NCBI GenBank assembly: GCA_017469935.1
Contig: JAFUFL010000026.1
Coordinates: 1 to 64,000, forward strand
Direction: 5' to 3'
Origin: Lachnospiraceae bacterium
GTDB taxonomy: Bacteria; Bacillota; Clostridia; Lachnospirales; Lachnospiraceae
Length of the DNA: 64,000 nt
The position numbers and the translations under genes are program-made. Below are positions 41,665 through 49,751 of this stretch, in pieces. The notes beneath the pieces were generated by a model. The model made no database searches and was not told the DNA's origin. It saw only the letters and a program-made list of their open reading frames with translations. Position 1 is the first letter of the stretch. Each line of letters begins with the position of its first letter.

Positions 41665-42907
41665 GAAAAAATACCTTCTGGGGGTCGATATCGGGGAAAC
41701 ATTCTGTCAGATCTCCTATCTGAACACGCGCCGGCTCACGGCGGGAATGGATCCGCACACCTTTTCGACGGTGGCGCGGGGGGAGGCGTTCAACATTCCC
41801 CAGGCGGCCTTTGCGGACAGTGCGACCGGAAACCGGTTCTACGGAAAGGAAGCACTCGAGAAGGCGGCAGAGGCCGGGAGAGAGCCCGTGACGCACCTGT
41901 TTGCGGCGGCCCGGCAGGAGACGGGAGAGGGCGGAAACCTGCAGATCCTGATCGGATACCTGCAGTACTGCTTCAGCCTTCTCTCGGCAGAGGTGACGGC
42001 GGAGGAGATCGAGGCCCTGACCTTTACGGTGGATGTCTGCGACCGGAAAAGCGTGGAGATCCTCAGAGCGGCGGCCGACCGCCTCTTTCCGGGACTGGAC
42101 AAGGTGGCCTATGAAGAGCACCTGAAATCCTTCTATCATTATGTGCTCACGCAGGATGAGGAACAGAGGCGGCAGTCCGTGCTGCTCCTGGACGGGTGGT
42201 CGGAAGAGGAGCTTGTGCTCTACACGCTCTCATACAACAAAAAGACGAGGCCCATCGTGTGCTTTCCCGAGGAACTGCGCCTCAAGATCCCTGCAGACGC
42301 GGGCGCCGCGCAGAAGGACGAGATCCTCTGCAGCGCGGTGAGAGGGCTGATGCGGGAAAAGGAGTATTCGGCCGCCTACCTCACGGGGGAAGCGCTGGGC
42401 GGAGGCTGGATGAAGGAGTCCCTGAACCTGATCTGCAGGGGCCGGAGAGCCTTCCAGGGAGATACGCTGTACAGTAAAGGAGCCGCCGACAGCACCATGG
42501 CCGCCTGCGGCCTCTCCTCCAAAGCGGATAAGTACTTCTATCTCAGCAAGGACGCCCTTCGCTGCAACATCGGCATGGAGTGCCTGAGGAAGGGAAGAGC
42601 GGTCTACCAGCCCCTGCTGGACGCGGGAGCGGAGTGGTACGACGCGGCGGCGCAGATCGATATTTTGCTGGAGGACGGGGATGAGATCGTGCTGCGGGAG
42701 ACCTCGGTGGACCGGGGAAATGAGCGCGAGATCGCGGTGAAGCTGGAGAACATGCCCAAGAGGCCGAGAGCTACCACGAGACTGCGGATCCGGCTGCACA
42801 TGATCGCCGCGGACCGGATGCGGCTGGAAGCGGAGGACCTGGGATTCGGAGAGATCTTCCCCGCGACGGGGATGAAGTGGGAACAGGAGATAGTGATCAA
42901 TGGGTAA
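41642..42907 (+). CDS. Hsp70/actin-fold-like protein (DUF5716-like)
   Basis: A 421-aa protein that starts KKYLLGVDIGETFCQISYL, the phosphate-1 strand of the Hsp70/actin/hexokinase ATPase fold (GxDxGxT type). Later segments resemble the second subdomain (QSVLLLDGWSEEELVLYTL, LTGEALGGGWMKESL). The ATP loops are degenerate compared with DnaK and no substrate-binding domain is recognisable; the C-terminal ~130 residues form a separate beta-rich part. The ATG at 41642 follows GGAGGACAGT. It overlaps both neighbours, so all three genes are translated as a unit. I recall these as DUF5716. Likely an Hsp70-like ATPase or pseudo-ATPase working with the 1269-aa protein. Confidence 0.6.
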   Translation: MLFTRLPEKKYLLGVDIGETFCQISYLNTRRLTAGMDPHTFSTVARGEAFNIPQAAFADSATGNRFYGKEALEKAAEAGREPVTHLFAAARQETGEGGNLQILIGYLQYCFSLLSAEVTAEEIEALTFTVDVCDRKSVEILRAAADRLFPGLDKVAYEEHLKSFYHYVLTQDEEQRRQSVLLLDGWSEEELVLYTLSYNKKTRPIVCFPEELRLKIPADAGAAQKDEILCSAVRGLMREKEYSAAYLTGEALGGGWMKESLNLICRGRRAFQGDTLYSKGAADSTMAACGLSSKADKYFYLSKDALRCNIGMECLRKGRAVYQPLLDAGAEWYDAAAQIDILLEDGDEIVLRETSVDRGNEREIAVKLENMPKRPRATTRLRIRLHMIAADRMRLEAEDLGFGEIFPATGMKWEQEIVING

Positions 42908-43739
42908 GAGCATTCTGACAACAGGGAGGATCGCGGAGAAGCCCTACCGGCTCTCGATCATCGACCGGAACGTCTATACGGTGGAAGAGCTGTGCTATTC
43001 GATCGCCCAGTGCGCCTCTTTCCTGGACGAGGATTTTATGGACCACGAGCTCCTTGTCTGGCTCGAGCAGTCCTGCGGGCTGGCCGAACTGGCGGCACAG
43101 CTCCGGTCCCTCTTGCGGGGGCGGTGCGCGGTCGAGGACTTTGCCTCGGTCATCCTGCTCTATGTGGGGTACCAGAGCACGGCCGAAATAGAGAGGATCC
43201 GCGCCTCGATCTCTTCCGGCAAGGGAATGGAGCCCTTTCAGAGGCGGCTCCGCGAGGCGAAGTTCACGGCCTCCAGAGGCCACATCACGCAGGCGATCGA
43301 GCTCATGGACGGGATCGAGGCGGAACTGCCCGAGCTGGAGCGGGAAATGCGAGGAAGGATCTGGGCGGAGAAAGGGCTTCTCTACGCGCAGGGCATGCGC
43401 TACGCGGAGGCGGCCGACTGCTACGGCAGGGCCTGGAAGCTGTCCAGGAGCAGGCAGAACTGCCTGAAATACCTGGCGGCGCTGCGATTTGCGCTTCCCG
43501 ATGAGGACTATAAGGACTATATCGGGGAGCACCCCGAGATGGAGGAGGTCGCCCGCGAACTGGAGAGCACGGCAGCGGCGGCAGAGAAGGAGTGGAGAAA
43601 CGGCAGTGCCGGCAGGCAGGTCAAGCGCCTGCAGGGGTATCTTAGAAGCGGACAGGCCAAGTCCTTCGACAACTACGCGCAGCTCAGGATCCGGGAGCTG
43701 CGGGACGCCTTCCGGGCGGACAATGCGCCTTCCTTCTGA
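42900..43739 (+). CDS. Helical unassigned protein (third gene of the Hsp70-like cluster)
   Basis: A 279-aa soluble protein with no recognised domain. Residues about 30-60 hold an acidic hydrophobic segment (EELCYSIAQCASFLDEDFM); residues 110-190 look like two or three TPR-like helix pairs (ITQAIELMDGIEAELPEL, LYAQGMRYAEAADCYGRA). A basic C-terminus (RQVKRLQGYLRSGQAKSF) follows. No signal peptide. The ATG overlaps the preceding stop by eight bases. Its fixed place after the Hsp70-like protein suggests a co-chaperone-like or adaptor role, which is inference. Confidence 0.5.
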   Translation: MGKSILTTGRIAEKPYRLSIIDRNVYTVEELCYSIAQCASFLDEDFMDHELLVWLEQSCGLAELAAQLRSLLRGRCAVEDFASVILLYVGYQSTAEIERIRASISSGKGMEPFQRRLREAKFTASRGHITQAIELMDGIEAELPELEREMRGRIWAEKGLLYAQGMRYAEAADCYGRAWKLSRSRQNCLKYLAALRFALPDEDYKDYIGEHPEMEEVARELESTAAAAEKEWRNGSAGRQVKRLQGYLRSGQAKSFDNYAQLRIRELRDAFRADNAPSF

Positions 43740-43755
43740 AAATTGGTGATTTTAG

Positions 43756-43783
43756 TTGAAAATGAAAGAATTATTGTTATACT
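43756..43783 (+). promoter_or_regulatory. purB promoter
   Basis: -35 TTGAAA (43756-43761), 16-base spacer, -10 TATACT (43778-43783), about 41 bases before the purB ATG. Confidence 0.75.
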
Positions 43784-43824
43784 GTATTACGTCTTTATAA
43801 CCTGATCGAGAAAGGAATTTGGCA

Positions 43825-45258
43825 ATGGCAAATGACAGATATGTGAGCCCGCTCTCCGAGCGATACGCAAGCAAGGAGATGCAGTATATTTTCTCCCCCG
43901 ACATGAAGTTCAGGACCTGGAGAAAGCTTTGGATCGCGCTGGCGGAGACGGAAGCGGAACTGGGGCTTCCCATCACGCAGGAGCAGATCGCGGAACTCAA
44001 GGCCCACGCAGACGACATCAATTATGAAGAAGCCAAGGCGAGAGAAAAAGTGGTGCGTCATGATGTCATGAGCCATGTTTATGCCTATGGCCTGCAGTGC
44101 CCCGGCGCAAAGGGAATCATTCACCTGGGAGCGACCAGCTGCTACGTGGGTGACAACACGGACGTCATCATCATGAGAGAAGCGCTGCGCCTGGTCCGCC
44201 GCAAGCTGATCAACGTCCTTGCGGAGCTGGCAAAGTTCGCGGACGAATACAAGAGCCTGCCCACACTGGGCTTTACCCATTTCCAGCCCGCGCAGCCCAC
44301 TACAGTCGGCAAGAGAGCGACGCTGTGGATGCAGGAATTCTATCTGGCCCTGGGCGAGGTGGAACACGTGCTCGGAAACCTTAAACTCCTGGGAAGCAAG
44401 GGCACTACCGGAACGCAGGCCTCCTTCCTGGAACTGTTCGACGGCGACCTGGAGAAGGTGGACAAGCTGGATCCCATGATCGCGAAGAAGATGGGCTTTG
44501 ACGCGTGCGTACCGGTTTCCGGACAGACTTATCCCAGACTGGTGGACACGATCGTGCTGAACGCCCTTGGAATCGTCGCGTCCGCGGCCATGAAGCTGGG
44601 AACGGATATCCGCCTTCTGCAGCACCTCAAGGAAGTGGAAGAGCCCTTCGAGAAGAGCCAGATCGGCTCCAGCGCCATGGCTTACAAGAGAAATCCCATG
44701 CGCAGCGAGAGAATCTGTTCCTTATCCAGATATGTGATGATCGACGTCTTGAATCCCGCCGTTACGGCAGGGACGCAGTGGTTTGAGAGGACTCTGGACG
44801 ATTCCGCCAATAAGAGGCTGTCCGTTCCGGAAGGCTTTCTCGCCATCGACGGCGTGCTCGACCTGTGCCTGAACGTGACCGACGGCCTCAAGGTCTATCC
44901 CAAGGTCATCGAGAAGCGCCTGATGTCCGAGCTGCCCTTTATGGCCACCGAGAATATCATGATGGACGCCGTCAAGGCCGGCGGAGACAGGCAGGAGCTG
45001 CATGAGAGGATCCGCGAGCTCTCCATGGAAGCCGGAAGAAGGGTCAAGGAGGAAGGCAAGGACAACAACCTGCTGGAGCTGATCGCGGCTGATCCCGCTT
45101 TCCACTTAAGCCTTGATGAACTGAAGAAATCCATGGATCCCTCGCGCTATATCGGCTGCGCGCCCCATCAGGTGGAGAAATTCCTCATAGAGGTGATCGC
45201 CCCCGTGCTGGAAGCCAATAAGGATCTTCTGGGGGAGAAGGCTGAGATAAACGTTTGA
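43825..45258 (+). CDS. purB: Adenylosuccinate lyase
   Basis: A 477-aa fumarase/aspartase-superfamily enzyme that cleaves SAICAR and adenylosuccinate, releasing fumarate, in purine synthesis. The flexible catalytic loop and signature SSAMAYKRNPMRSE is intact, as are HDVMSHVYAYG and GATSCYVGDNTD in the first domain and TLGFTHFQPAQPTTVG in the second. Start ATG 43825 with AAAGGAATT upstream; a TTG two codons earlier is less likely. A promoter precedes it and purA follows 112 bases later after a hairpin repeat, so AMP synthesis genes are adjacent but probably separately tuned. Confidence 0.97.
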   Translation: MANDRYVSPLSERYASKEMQYIFSPDMKFRTWRKLWIALAETEAELGLPITQEQIAELKAHADDINYEEAKAREKVVRHDVMSHVYAYGLQCPGAKGIIHLGATSCYVGDNTDVIIMREALRLVRRKLINVLAELAKFADEYKSLPTLGFTHFQPAQPTTVGKRATLWMQEFYLALGEVEHVLGNLKLLGSKGTTGTQASFLELFDGDLEKVDKLDPMIAKKMGFDACVPVSGQTYPRLVDTIVLNALGIVASAAMKLGTDIRLLQHLKEVEEPFEKSQIGSSAMAYKRNPMRSERICSLSRYVMIDVLNPAVTAGTQWFERTLDDSANKRLSVPEGFLAIDGVLDLCLNVTDGLKVYPKVIEKRLMSELPFMATENIMMDAVKAGGDRQELHERIRELSMEAGRRVKEEGKDNNLLELIAADPAFHLSLDELKKSMDPSRYIGCAPHQVEKFLIEVIAPVLEANKDLLGEKAEINV

Positions 45259-45320
45259 ATTATTCAGAACCCCCACAGTTCCGAATGCGCAGCATTTGGG
45301 ACTTGTGGTGCTGAATAGTT
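45258..45320 (+). repeat. ATTCAG hairpin repeat, copy 2
   Basis: Long imperfect hairpin between purB and purA: arms ATTATTCAG..CCCCCACAG and CTTGTGGTGCTGAATAG, with a nested small hairpin GAATGC/GCATTT near the tip. Outer arms match the copies at 14331-14360 and 53951-53980. No T tract follows. Confidence 0.6.
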
Positions 45321-45370
45321 ACGATAATAAAAGAATAACCGCAAAACGCTGATAATCTAAGGAGGTTCAT

Positions 45371-46669
45371 ATGGTTAAAGCTGTAGTAGGTGCAAACTGG
45401 GGCGACGAGGGAAAAGGAAAGATCACGGATACTCTCGCTGATTCCGCAGACGTCGTCATCCGCTTTCAGGGCGGTGCCAACGCGGGACATACCATCGTAA
45501 ACGAGTATGGCAAGTTTGCGCTTCACACCTTGCCGTCCGGCGTTTTTCATCAGAATGTGATGAATATCATCGGAAACGGCGTCGCGCTCAATATCCCGAT
45601 CCTCTTTAACGAGGTGCAGGATATCACGAAGAAAGGCGTCCCCATGCCGCAGCTGATGATCTCGGACCGCTGCCAGATCGTGATGCCCTATCACATCCTT
45701 TTCGACAAGCTCGAAGAGGAGAGGCTCGCCGGCAAGTCTTTCGGCTCCACCAAGTCGGGCATAGCTCCGTTCTATTCCGACAAGTACGCCAAGATCGGCT
45801 TCCAGGTCAATGAACTCTTCCAGGACGAGGCGGTGCTCGCGGAGAAGATCGCGGACGTCTGCGTCAAAAAAGACATTCTCCTGGTGAATCTCTATCACAC
45901 GGATCCGATCGATCAGAAAGAGCTTCTTAAGACGCTTCTTGAGTACCGCGACATGATCGCTCCTTTTGTCGGCAATGTCGCAGAGTACCTGGACAGTGCG
46001 ATCAAAGAAGGAAAGACCATCCTGCTCGAAGGACAGCTGGGCACCATGAAGGACCCCGACCACGGCATTTATCCCATGGTCACTTCCTCCAGCACCCTTG
46101 CCGCTTACGGCGCCATCGGCGCGGGGATCCCTCCTTACGCCATCGAGCAGATCATTGTCGTCAATAAGGCCTATTCCTCCGCGGTCGGAGCAGGTGAATT
46201 CACCTCCGAGATCTTCGGAGACGAGGCGCAGGAGCTTCGCATGAGAGGCGGAGACGGCGGCGAATTCGGCGCTACGACGGGAAGACCCAGAAGAGTCGGC
46301 TGGTACGACTGCGTGGCCTCCAAATACGGATGCCGCCTGCAGGGCGCGACCGACGTGGCCTTCACGGTACTGGACGTTCTGGGATATCTGGACGAGATCC
46401 CGGTCTGTGTCGCCTACGACATCGACGGCGAAGAGACGACGGAGTTCCCCGTGACGCATATCCTTAAGAAGGCGAAGCCCGTCTGGAAAAAGCTCCCCGG
46501 GTGGAAGTGCGAGATCCGGGGCATTAAGAAATATGAGGACCTGCCCGAAAAGTGCAGAGACTACATCGAGTTCATCGAGCAGCAGATTGGCTGTCCGATC
46601 ACGATGATCTCCAACGGTCCGGGCAGAGAGGACATTATCTACCGCAAGTCCTCGCTTGTGCGCGAGTGA
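45371..46669 (+). CDS. purA: Adenylosuccinate synthetase
   Basis: A 432-aa GTP-dependent enzyme joining IMP and aspartate, the first committed step to AMP. The GTP loop GANWGDEGKGKITD is at residues about 6-19 and the second signature QGGANAGHT follows. GQLGTMKDPDHGIYPMVTSSST and the late TTGRPRRVGWYD segment are also present. Normal length. AAGGAGGTTCAT precedes the ATG. It works directly before PurB in the AMP branch. Confidence 0.97.
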   Translation: MVKAVVGANWGDEGKGKITDTLADSADVVIRFQGGANAGHTIVNEYGKFALHTLPSGVFHQNVMNIIGNGVALNIPILFNEVQDITKKGVPMPQLMISDRCQIVMPYHILFDKLEEERLAGKSFGSTKSGIAPFYSDKYAKIGFQVNELFQDEAVLAEKIADVCVKKDILLVNLYHTDPIDQKELLKTLLEYRDMIAPFVGNVAEYLDSAIKEGKTILLEGQLGTMKDPDHGIYPMVTSSSTLAAYGAIGAGIPPYAIEQIIVVNKAYSSAVGAGEFTSEIFGDEAQELRMRGGDGGEFGATTGRPRRVGWYDCVASKYGCRLQGATDVAFTVLDVLGYLDEIPVCVAYDIDGEETTEFPVTHILKKAKPVWKKLPGWKCEIRGIKKYEDLPEKCRDYIEFIEQQIGCPITMISNGPGREDIIYRKSSLVRE

Positions 46670-46740
46670 ACGGAAGAGAGTAAAAGAGGCGAGTGAACCC
46701 AAGCATTTGAACGGAAGCGAGTGAAAGAGGCGAGTGAGCT
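46668..46740 (+). repeat. Short direct repeat after purA
   Basis: The word GAACGGAAG(A/C)GAGT(A/G)AAAGAGGCGAGTGA occurs twice, about 43 bases apart (46668-46697 and 46710-46738). It covers the purA stop and the spacer to the next gene. Function unknown; could be replication slippage. Confidence 0.6.
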
Positions 46741-46764
46741 GCGGACGCCATGGGAGGAAGAGGA

Positions 46765-47100
46765 ATGCGTGACAACAGTACATCCGGCAAAACAGAGCCG
46801 GCGGGCAAGTCTTCGTGGACGGTAAAAAGAGTCGCGGCCGTGATCGGGATCGTGCTCCTTTTGGGTCTCTATCTGCTCACTTTTATCAGCGCCCTGATCG
46901 GCACGGAAGCCTCCGGAAGGCTCTTTCGCTTCAGCCTGGGAATGACCATCGCGGTTCCGATCTTTTTGTGGATCTTCATCTGGTGCATCGGAAAGCTCCG
47001 GAACCGGCACAGCATGGCCAGCCTGGACATCCTCTCCTCGAACCCCGAGGAGCGAAAGAAGATGGAAGAAGCCGTGCAGAAAGAGAAAGAAAATGCTTGA
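46765..47100 (+). CDS. Small two-helix membrane protein
   Basis: A 111-aa protein with two transmembrane helices (about residues 24-43, VAAVIGIVLLLGLYLLTF, and 56-76, SLGMTIAVPIFLWIFIWCI) separated by a short loop. A hydrophilic charged C-terminus follows (EERKKMEEAVQKEKENA). No known domain recognised. ATG 46765 follows GGAGGAAGAGG; an in-frame ATG five codons earlier is less favoured. It sits between purA and the infC leader, and the infC -35 overlaps its stop. Probably an accessory membrane protein of unknown role. Confidence 0.7.
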   Translation: MRDNSTSGKTEPAGKSSWTVKRVAAVIGIVLLLGLYLLTFISALIGTEASGRLFRFSLGMTIAVPIFLWIFIWCIGKLRNRHSMASLDILSSNPEERKKMEEAVQKEKENA

Positions 47101-47125
47101 CAGCACGCAAGCAGAGTGATATTGT
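47097..47125 (+). promoter_or_regulatory. infC operon promoter
   Basis: Perfect -35 TTGACA (47097-47102), overlapping the previous stop codon, 17-base spacer, -10 TATTGT (47120-47125). Confidence 0.75.
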
Positions 47126-47314
47126 AATTTGGTACGTGATAAGACACGTAATTGGTACAACAAAGAAGAGTTACCGCTCTCACCCAACGGCGAAAGCTTT
47201 TGCGGTTTATACCAATCTTTGAACTTCCTGCGCTCCGCATAAGGGCGCGAAAGCTTATCGGAGATTTGTTGACAGCGGTGCATTTTGTACCGCTGTTTTC
47301 TTTTGTCCTAAGTT
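47126..47314 (+). promoter_or_regulatory. Structured infC leader (L20-type attenuator candidate)
   Basis: About 190 bases between the promoter and infC contain several complementary segments (for example GGTACGTG..CACGTAATTGGTAC, and ACCGC..GCGGT around 47174-47216) and end in a terminator hairpin. In Bacillus the infC-rpmI-rplT leader binds ribosomal protein L20 and terminates transcription; the same layout is inferred here. Confidence 0.6.
47272..47305 (+). terminator. Leader terminator upstream of infC
   Basis: 8-bp stem ACAGCGGT/ACCGCTGT, 9-base loop, then TTTTCTTTTG. It lies 25 bases before the infC ribosome site, so it can attenuate the operon. Confidence 0.8.
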
Positions 47315-47329
47315 GTGGAGGGTACAACA

Positions 47330-47851
47330 ATCAGAAACAATAACGACAATTTATTCATCAATGAACAGATTCGCGACAGAGAAGTTCGAGTGATCGGCCC
47401 CGACGGCGAGATGCTGGGCATTATGTCCGCGGCGGAAGCGAGAAAACTGGCTGAAGAAGCGGAGCTCGATCTGGTTAAGATCTCTCCCGGTGCGAAGCCC
47501 CCGGTCTGCAAGATCATCGACTACGGCAAGTACAAGTACGAGAAGACCAGAAAAGAGAAAGATGCCAAGAAGAAGCAGCACACAGTGGAGATCAAGGAGA
47601 TCCGTATGTCCCCTAACATCGATACCAACGATCTCCAGACCAAGATCAATGCTGCAAGAAAGTTCCTCACCAAGGGAGACCGCGTCAAGGTAACACTTCG
47701 TTTCCGTGGACGTGAGATGGCCCATATGCAGCAGAGCGCCCACATCCTTACGGATTTCGCAGACGCGCTCAAGGACTGCGCGGCGGTCGACAAGGCCCCG
47801 AAGGTAGAAGGACGCAGCCTCACAATGTTTCTTGCCGGCAAGAAGCAGTGA
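47330..47851 (+). CDS. infC: Translation initiation factor IF-3
   Basis: A 173-aa IF-3 with both domains. The N-terminal domain starts RNNNDNLFINEQIRDREVRVIG; the linker is TRKEKDAKKK; the C-terminal domain has EIRMSPNIDTNDLQTKI and VKVTLRFRGREMAH. The start is read as ATC at 47330: the only in-frame canonical codon upstream (GTG 47315) overlaps the GGAGGG ribosome site at 47317-47322, which is perfectly spaced for the ATC. Non-AUG starts (AUU, AUC, AUA) are usual for infC and let IF-3 repress its own synthesis. First gene of the L35/L20 operon. Confidence 0.95.
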   Translation: MRNNNDNLFINEQIRDREVRVIGPDGEMLGIMSAAEARKLAEEAELDLVKISPGAKPPVCKIIDYGKYKYEKTRKEKDAKKKQHTVEIKEIRMSPNIDTNDLQTKINAARKFLTKGDRVKVTLRFRGREMAHMQQSAHILTDFADALKDCAAVDKAPKVEGRSLTMFLAGKKQ

Positions 47852-48092
47852 CCGGCAGATCGGCGCCAGCCGAAATCTGCGGCAGGTCATCGTATGATCC
47901 ATACGCCGGTTTGAATAGAGTTCTGTCAGCAGATTTGTGACAGACAACATCAGCTGCAAGTAAGACAGTGAAAGCCAATGTACTTTCACGCGGAAGCCTG
48001 AAGCCGCAAAGGTTTCGGACGTTCCCCGGTCATGCCGACGGCATGGATCCGGAAGTGGATGAGATCCACGTTTGGCAAAGGAGGTAAATAGA
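47852..48092 (+). promoter_or_regulatory. Long structured infC-rpmI spacer
   Basis: A 241-base intercistronic gap, longer than usual for this operon. It contains several potential stems, including CATGCCGACGGCATG, CTGTCAGCAGATTTGTGACAG and GTGGATGAGATCCAC. These may fold into an L20-binding element or a processing site; no ORF is seen. Confidence 0.4.
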
Positions 48093-48290
48093 ATGCCCAA
48101 GATGAAAACTAAGAGAGCTGCTGCAAAGCGCTTCAAAATGACAGGCACCGGCAAACTTATGAGATTTAAAGCCAATAAGCGCCACATCCTGACCAAGAAG
48201 AGCACAAAGAGGAAGAGAAACCTCAGAAAGCCTATTCTGGCAGATGCTACCAACATCAAGACGATGAAGAAGATCATGCCTTATCTGTAA
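48093..48290 (+). CDS. rpmI: Ribosomal protein bL35
   Basis: A 65-aa large-subunit protein, [19 protein letters not shown] then the basic core, typical of L35. ATG 48093 follows AAAGGAGGTAAATAG; an upstream in-frame ATG is not used. It is followed by rplT after 78 bases. Small, highly basic, binds 23S rRNA. Confidence 0.97.
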   Translation: MPKMKTKRAAAKRFKMTGTGKLMRFKANKRHILTKKSTKRKRNLRKPILADATNIKTMKKIMPYL

Positions 48291-48368
48291 TTCGTACAGA
48301 TTACGGTTCGGACTTAGGAAGAAACGCACAATACATTTGTGCCTTACATATAATGGAGGATAGATAAA

Positions 48369-48725
48369 ATGGCCAGAATTAAAGGCGCTCTTAATGCGAG
48401 AAAGAAACACAACAGAGTATTAAAGCTTGCCAAGGGCTACAGAGGAGCCAGGTCCAAGCAGTACAGAATCGCTAAGCAGTCCGTCATGCGCGCGCAGACT
48501 TCTGCATTCGCAGGCAGAAAGCAGAAGAAGAGACAGATGAGATCCCTGTGGATCGTTCGTATCAACGCAGGTGCAAGAATGAACGGCCTCAGCTACAGCC
48601 AGCTGATGCACGGCCTCAAGGTTGCAGGAGTTGACATCAACCGCAAGATGCTCGCCGAGCTCGCCGTAAATGACGCAGCAGGCTTCGCAGCTCTGACCGA
48701 GGTTGCTAAGAAAGCAATCGCATAA
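48369..48725 (+). CDS. rplT: Ribosomal protein bL20
   Basis: A 118-aa basic protein with the family start [20 protein letters not shown] and the conserved [20 protein letters not shown] core. L20 is an early assembly protein and the autogenous regulator of its operon in Bacillus and E. coli. ATG has GGAGG 10 bases upstream. Last gene of the operon. Confidence 0.97.
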   Translation: MARIKGALNARKKHNRVLKLAKGYRGARSKQYRIAKQSVMRAQTSAFAGRKQKKRQMRSLWIVRINAGARMNGLSYSQLMHGLKVAGVDINRKMLAELAVNDAAGFAALTEVAKKAIA

Positions 48726-48754
48726 CACAGGGGGCAAGCCCCGCTGAGTTATTT

Positions 48755-48817
48755 GATGCACACGCGTGCGGAAAGGAAATACAGCCGCACGCGGCGCGCA
48801 GGCTCGCACGGCGAGCC
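48755..48817 (+). repeat. GC-rich hairpin repeat, short copy
   Basis: Starts GATGCACACGCGTGCGG as at 37590; outer arms CGCGTGCGG (48763-48771) and CCGCACGCG (48785-48793) pair and the 3' hairpin GGCTCGC/GGCGAGCC is kept, but the inner CTGCC/GGCAG hairpin is missing. It lies 30 bases after rplT. Confidence 0.8.
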
Positions 48818-48849
48818 ATATATTTAATCATAATATTGATTACTCATTC

Positions 48850-48886
48850 AGCTGTCGCTTAAAATAAGAGCGGCAGCTTTTTTTTG
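48850..48886 (+). terminator. Terminator of the infC operon
   Basis: 10-bp stem AGCTGTCGCT/AGCGGCAGCT (one G-U), 9-base loop, followed by eight T. Confidence 0.9.
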
Positions 48887-48902
48887 CTTTTGAAGGAGAT
48901 TT

Positions 48903-49727
48903 ATGAGAAACCGTATCTTAATTATGGCGGCGATCCTGTCCGCCGCACTGTGCCTGGGAGCGTGCAGCGGGCCGCAGGCAGGGCAGAACGATCCCGAACA
49001 GGACCACACGGATCCGACGATGACAGAACAGGCCCCCGAGGGCGGAACCGGAACCGAGAATTCGGCGGAATACGCATCCCTTCACCCCGCCTATGCAGAG
49101 GTTAATTCGCCGGCGGAGGAGATCAACTGCTGGGGAGACTCGATCACGGAAGGATACGGAGGCGATGAGATCTCTTATCCGGATGTGCTCGGACAGCTCA
49201 CCGGAATGCCGGTCAGAAATCTGGGCGTCGGAGGGGAAGACAGCGTACAAATCCTGTCGAGGAGCCTCGTCTACGGCAATCAGGCGGAGGATATTCTCGT
49301 CATCCAGATGGGAGACAACGGCGGCTGGAATGACCTCGAGGAGCTGATCGGGCAGTACCGCAGAATGATCGAAGAGGCGGGGACGGACCGCTACATCATA
49401 GTGAGTTCGACGGATGATCCGAATGACTTCGACCAGATCTGGGGGTATACGACGGAGCCGATCGGCCTGGAGGACACCTATTATGAGGCGCGGTTCAGGG
49501 AAGCCTTCGGAGAGCATCTGTTTGCGGGAAGAAAGTATCTGATCGAAAACGGGCTCTCCGTAAATGATCTGGAAGAGACGGACGAAGACAGGGAGCGGGC
49601 CGAAAACGGATATATTTCCCTGCAGCTGCGGCATCCCGAGATCGATAACACGCACCTCAACGACGCAGGTTACAGGGCGCTGGCAAAAGGAATATACGAA
49701 AAAGGCATTGAACTGGGGTATTGGTAA
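48903..49727 (+). CDS. SGNH/GDSL-type hydrolase lipoprotein
   Basis: A 274-aa predicted lipoprotein: signal helix ILIMAAILSAALCLG followed by lipobox GAC (Cys21). The SGNH catalytic blocks follow: Ser in NCWGDSITEGYG (block I), NLGVGGED (block II) and THLNDAGY carrying the His (block V); the block III region is GDNGGWND. Members deacylate sugars, lipids or polysaccharides. It lies 24 bases before a GH28 protein in the same direction, so a role in deacetylating or demethylating pectic oligomers is plausible but not shown. Ribosome site GAAGGAGAT. Confidence 0.82.
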   Translation: MRNRILIMAAILSAALCLGACSGPQAGQNDPEQDHTDPTMTEQAPEGGTGTENSAEYASLHPAYAEVNSPAEEINCWGDSITEGYGGDEISYPDVLGQLTGMPVRNLGVGGEDSVQILSRSLVYGNQAEDILVIQMGDNGGWNDLEELIGQYRRMIEEAGTDRYIIVSSTDDPNDFDQIWGYTTEPIGLEDTYYEARFREAFGEHLFAGRKYLIENGLSVNDLEETDEDRERAENGYISLQLRHPEIDNTHLNDAGYRALAKGIYEKGIELGYW

Positions 49728-49751
49728 AAGATTTGCGAAAAGGGGGAAAAG

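Noticed and set aside
45260-46783. A 507-aa minus-strand frame over purA
   Set aside because: It is the complement of purA and has no family motifs.
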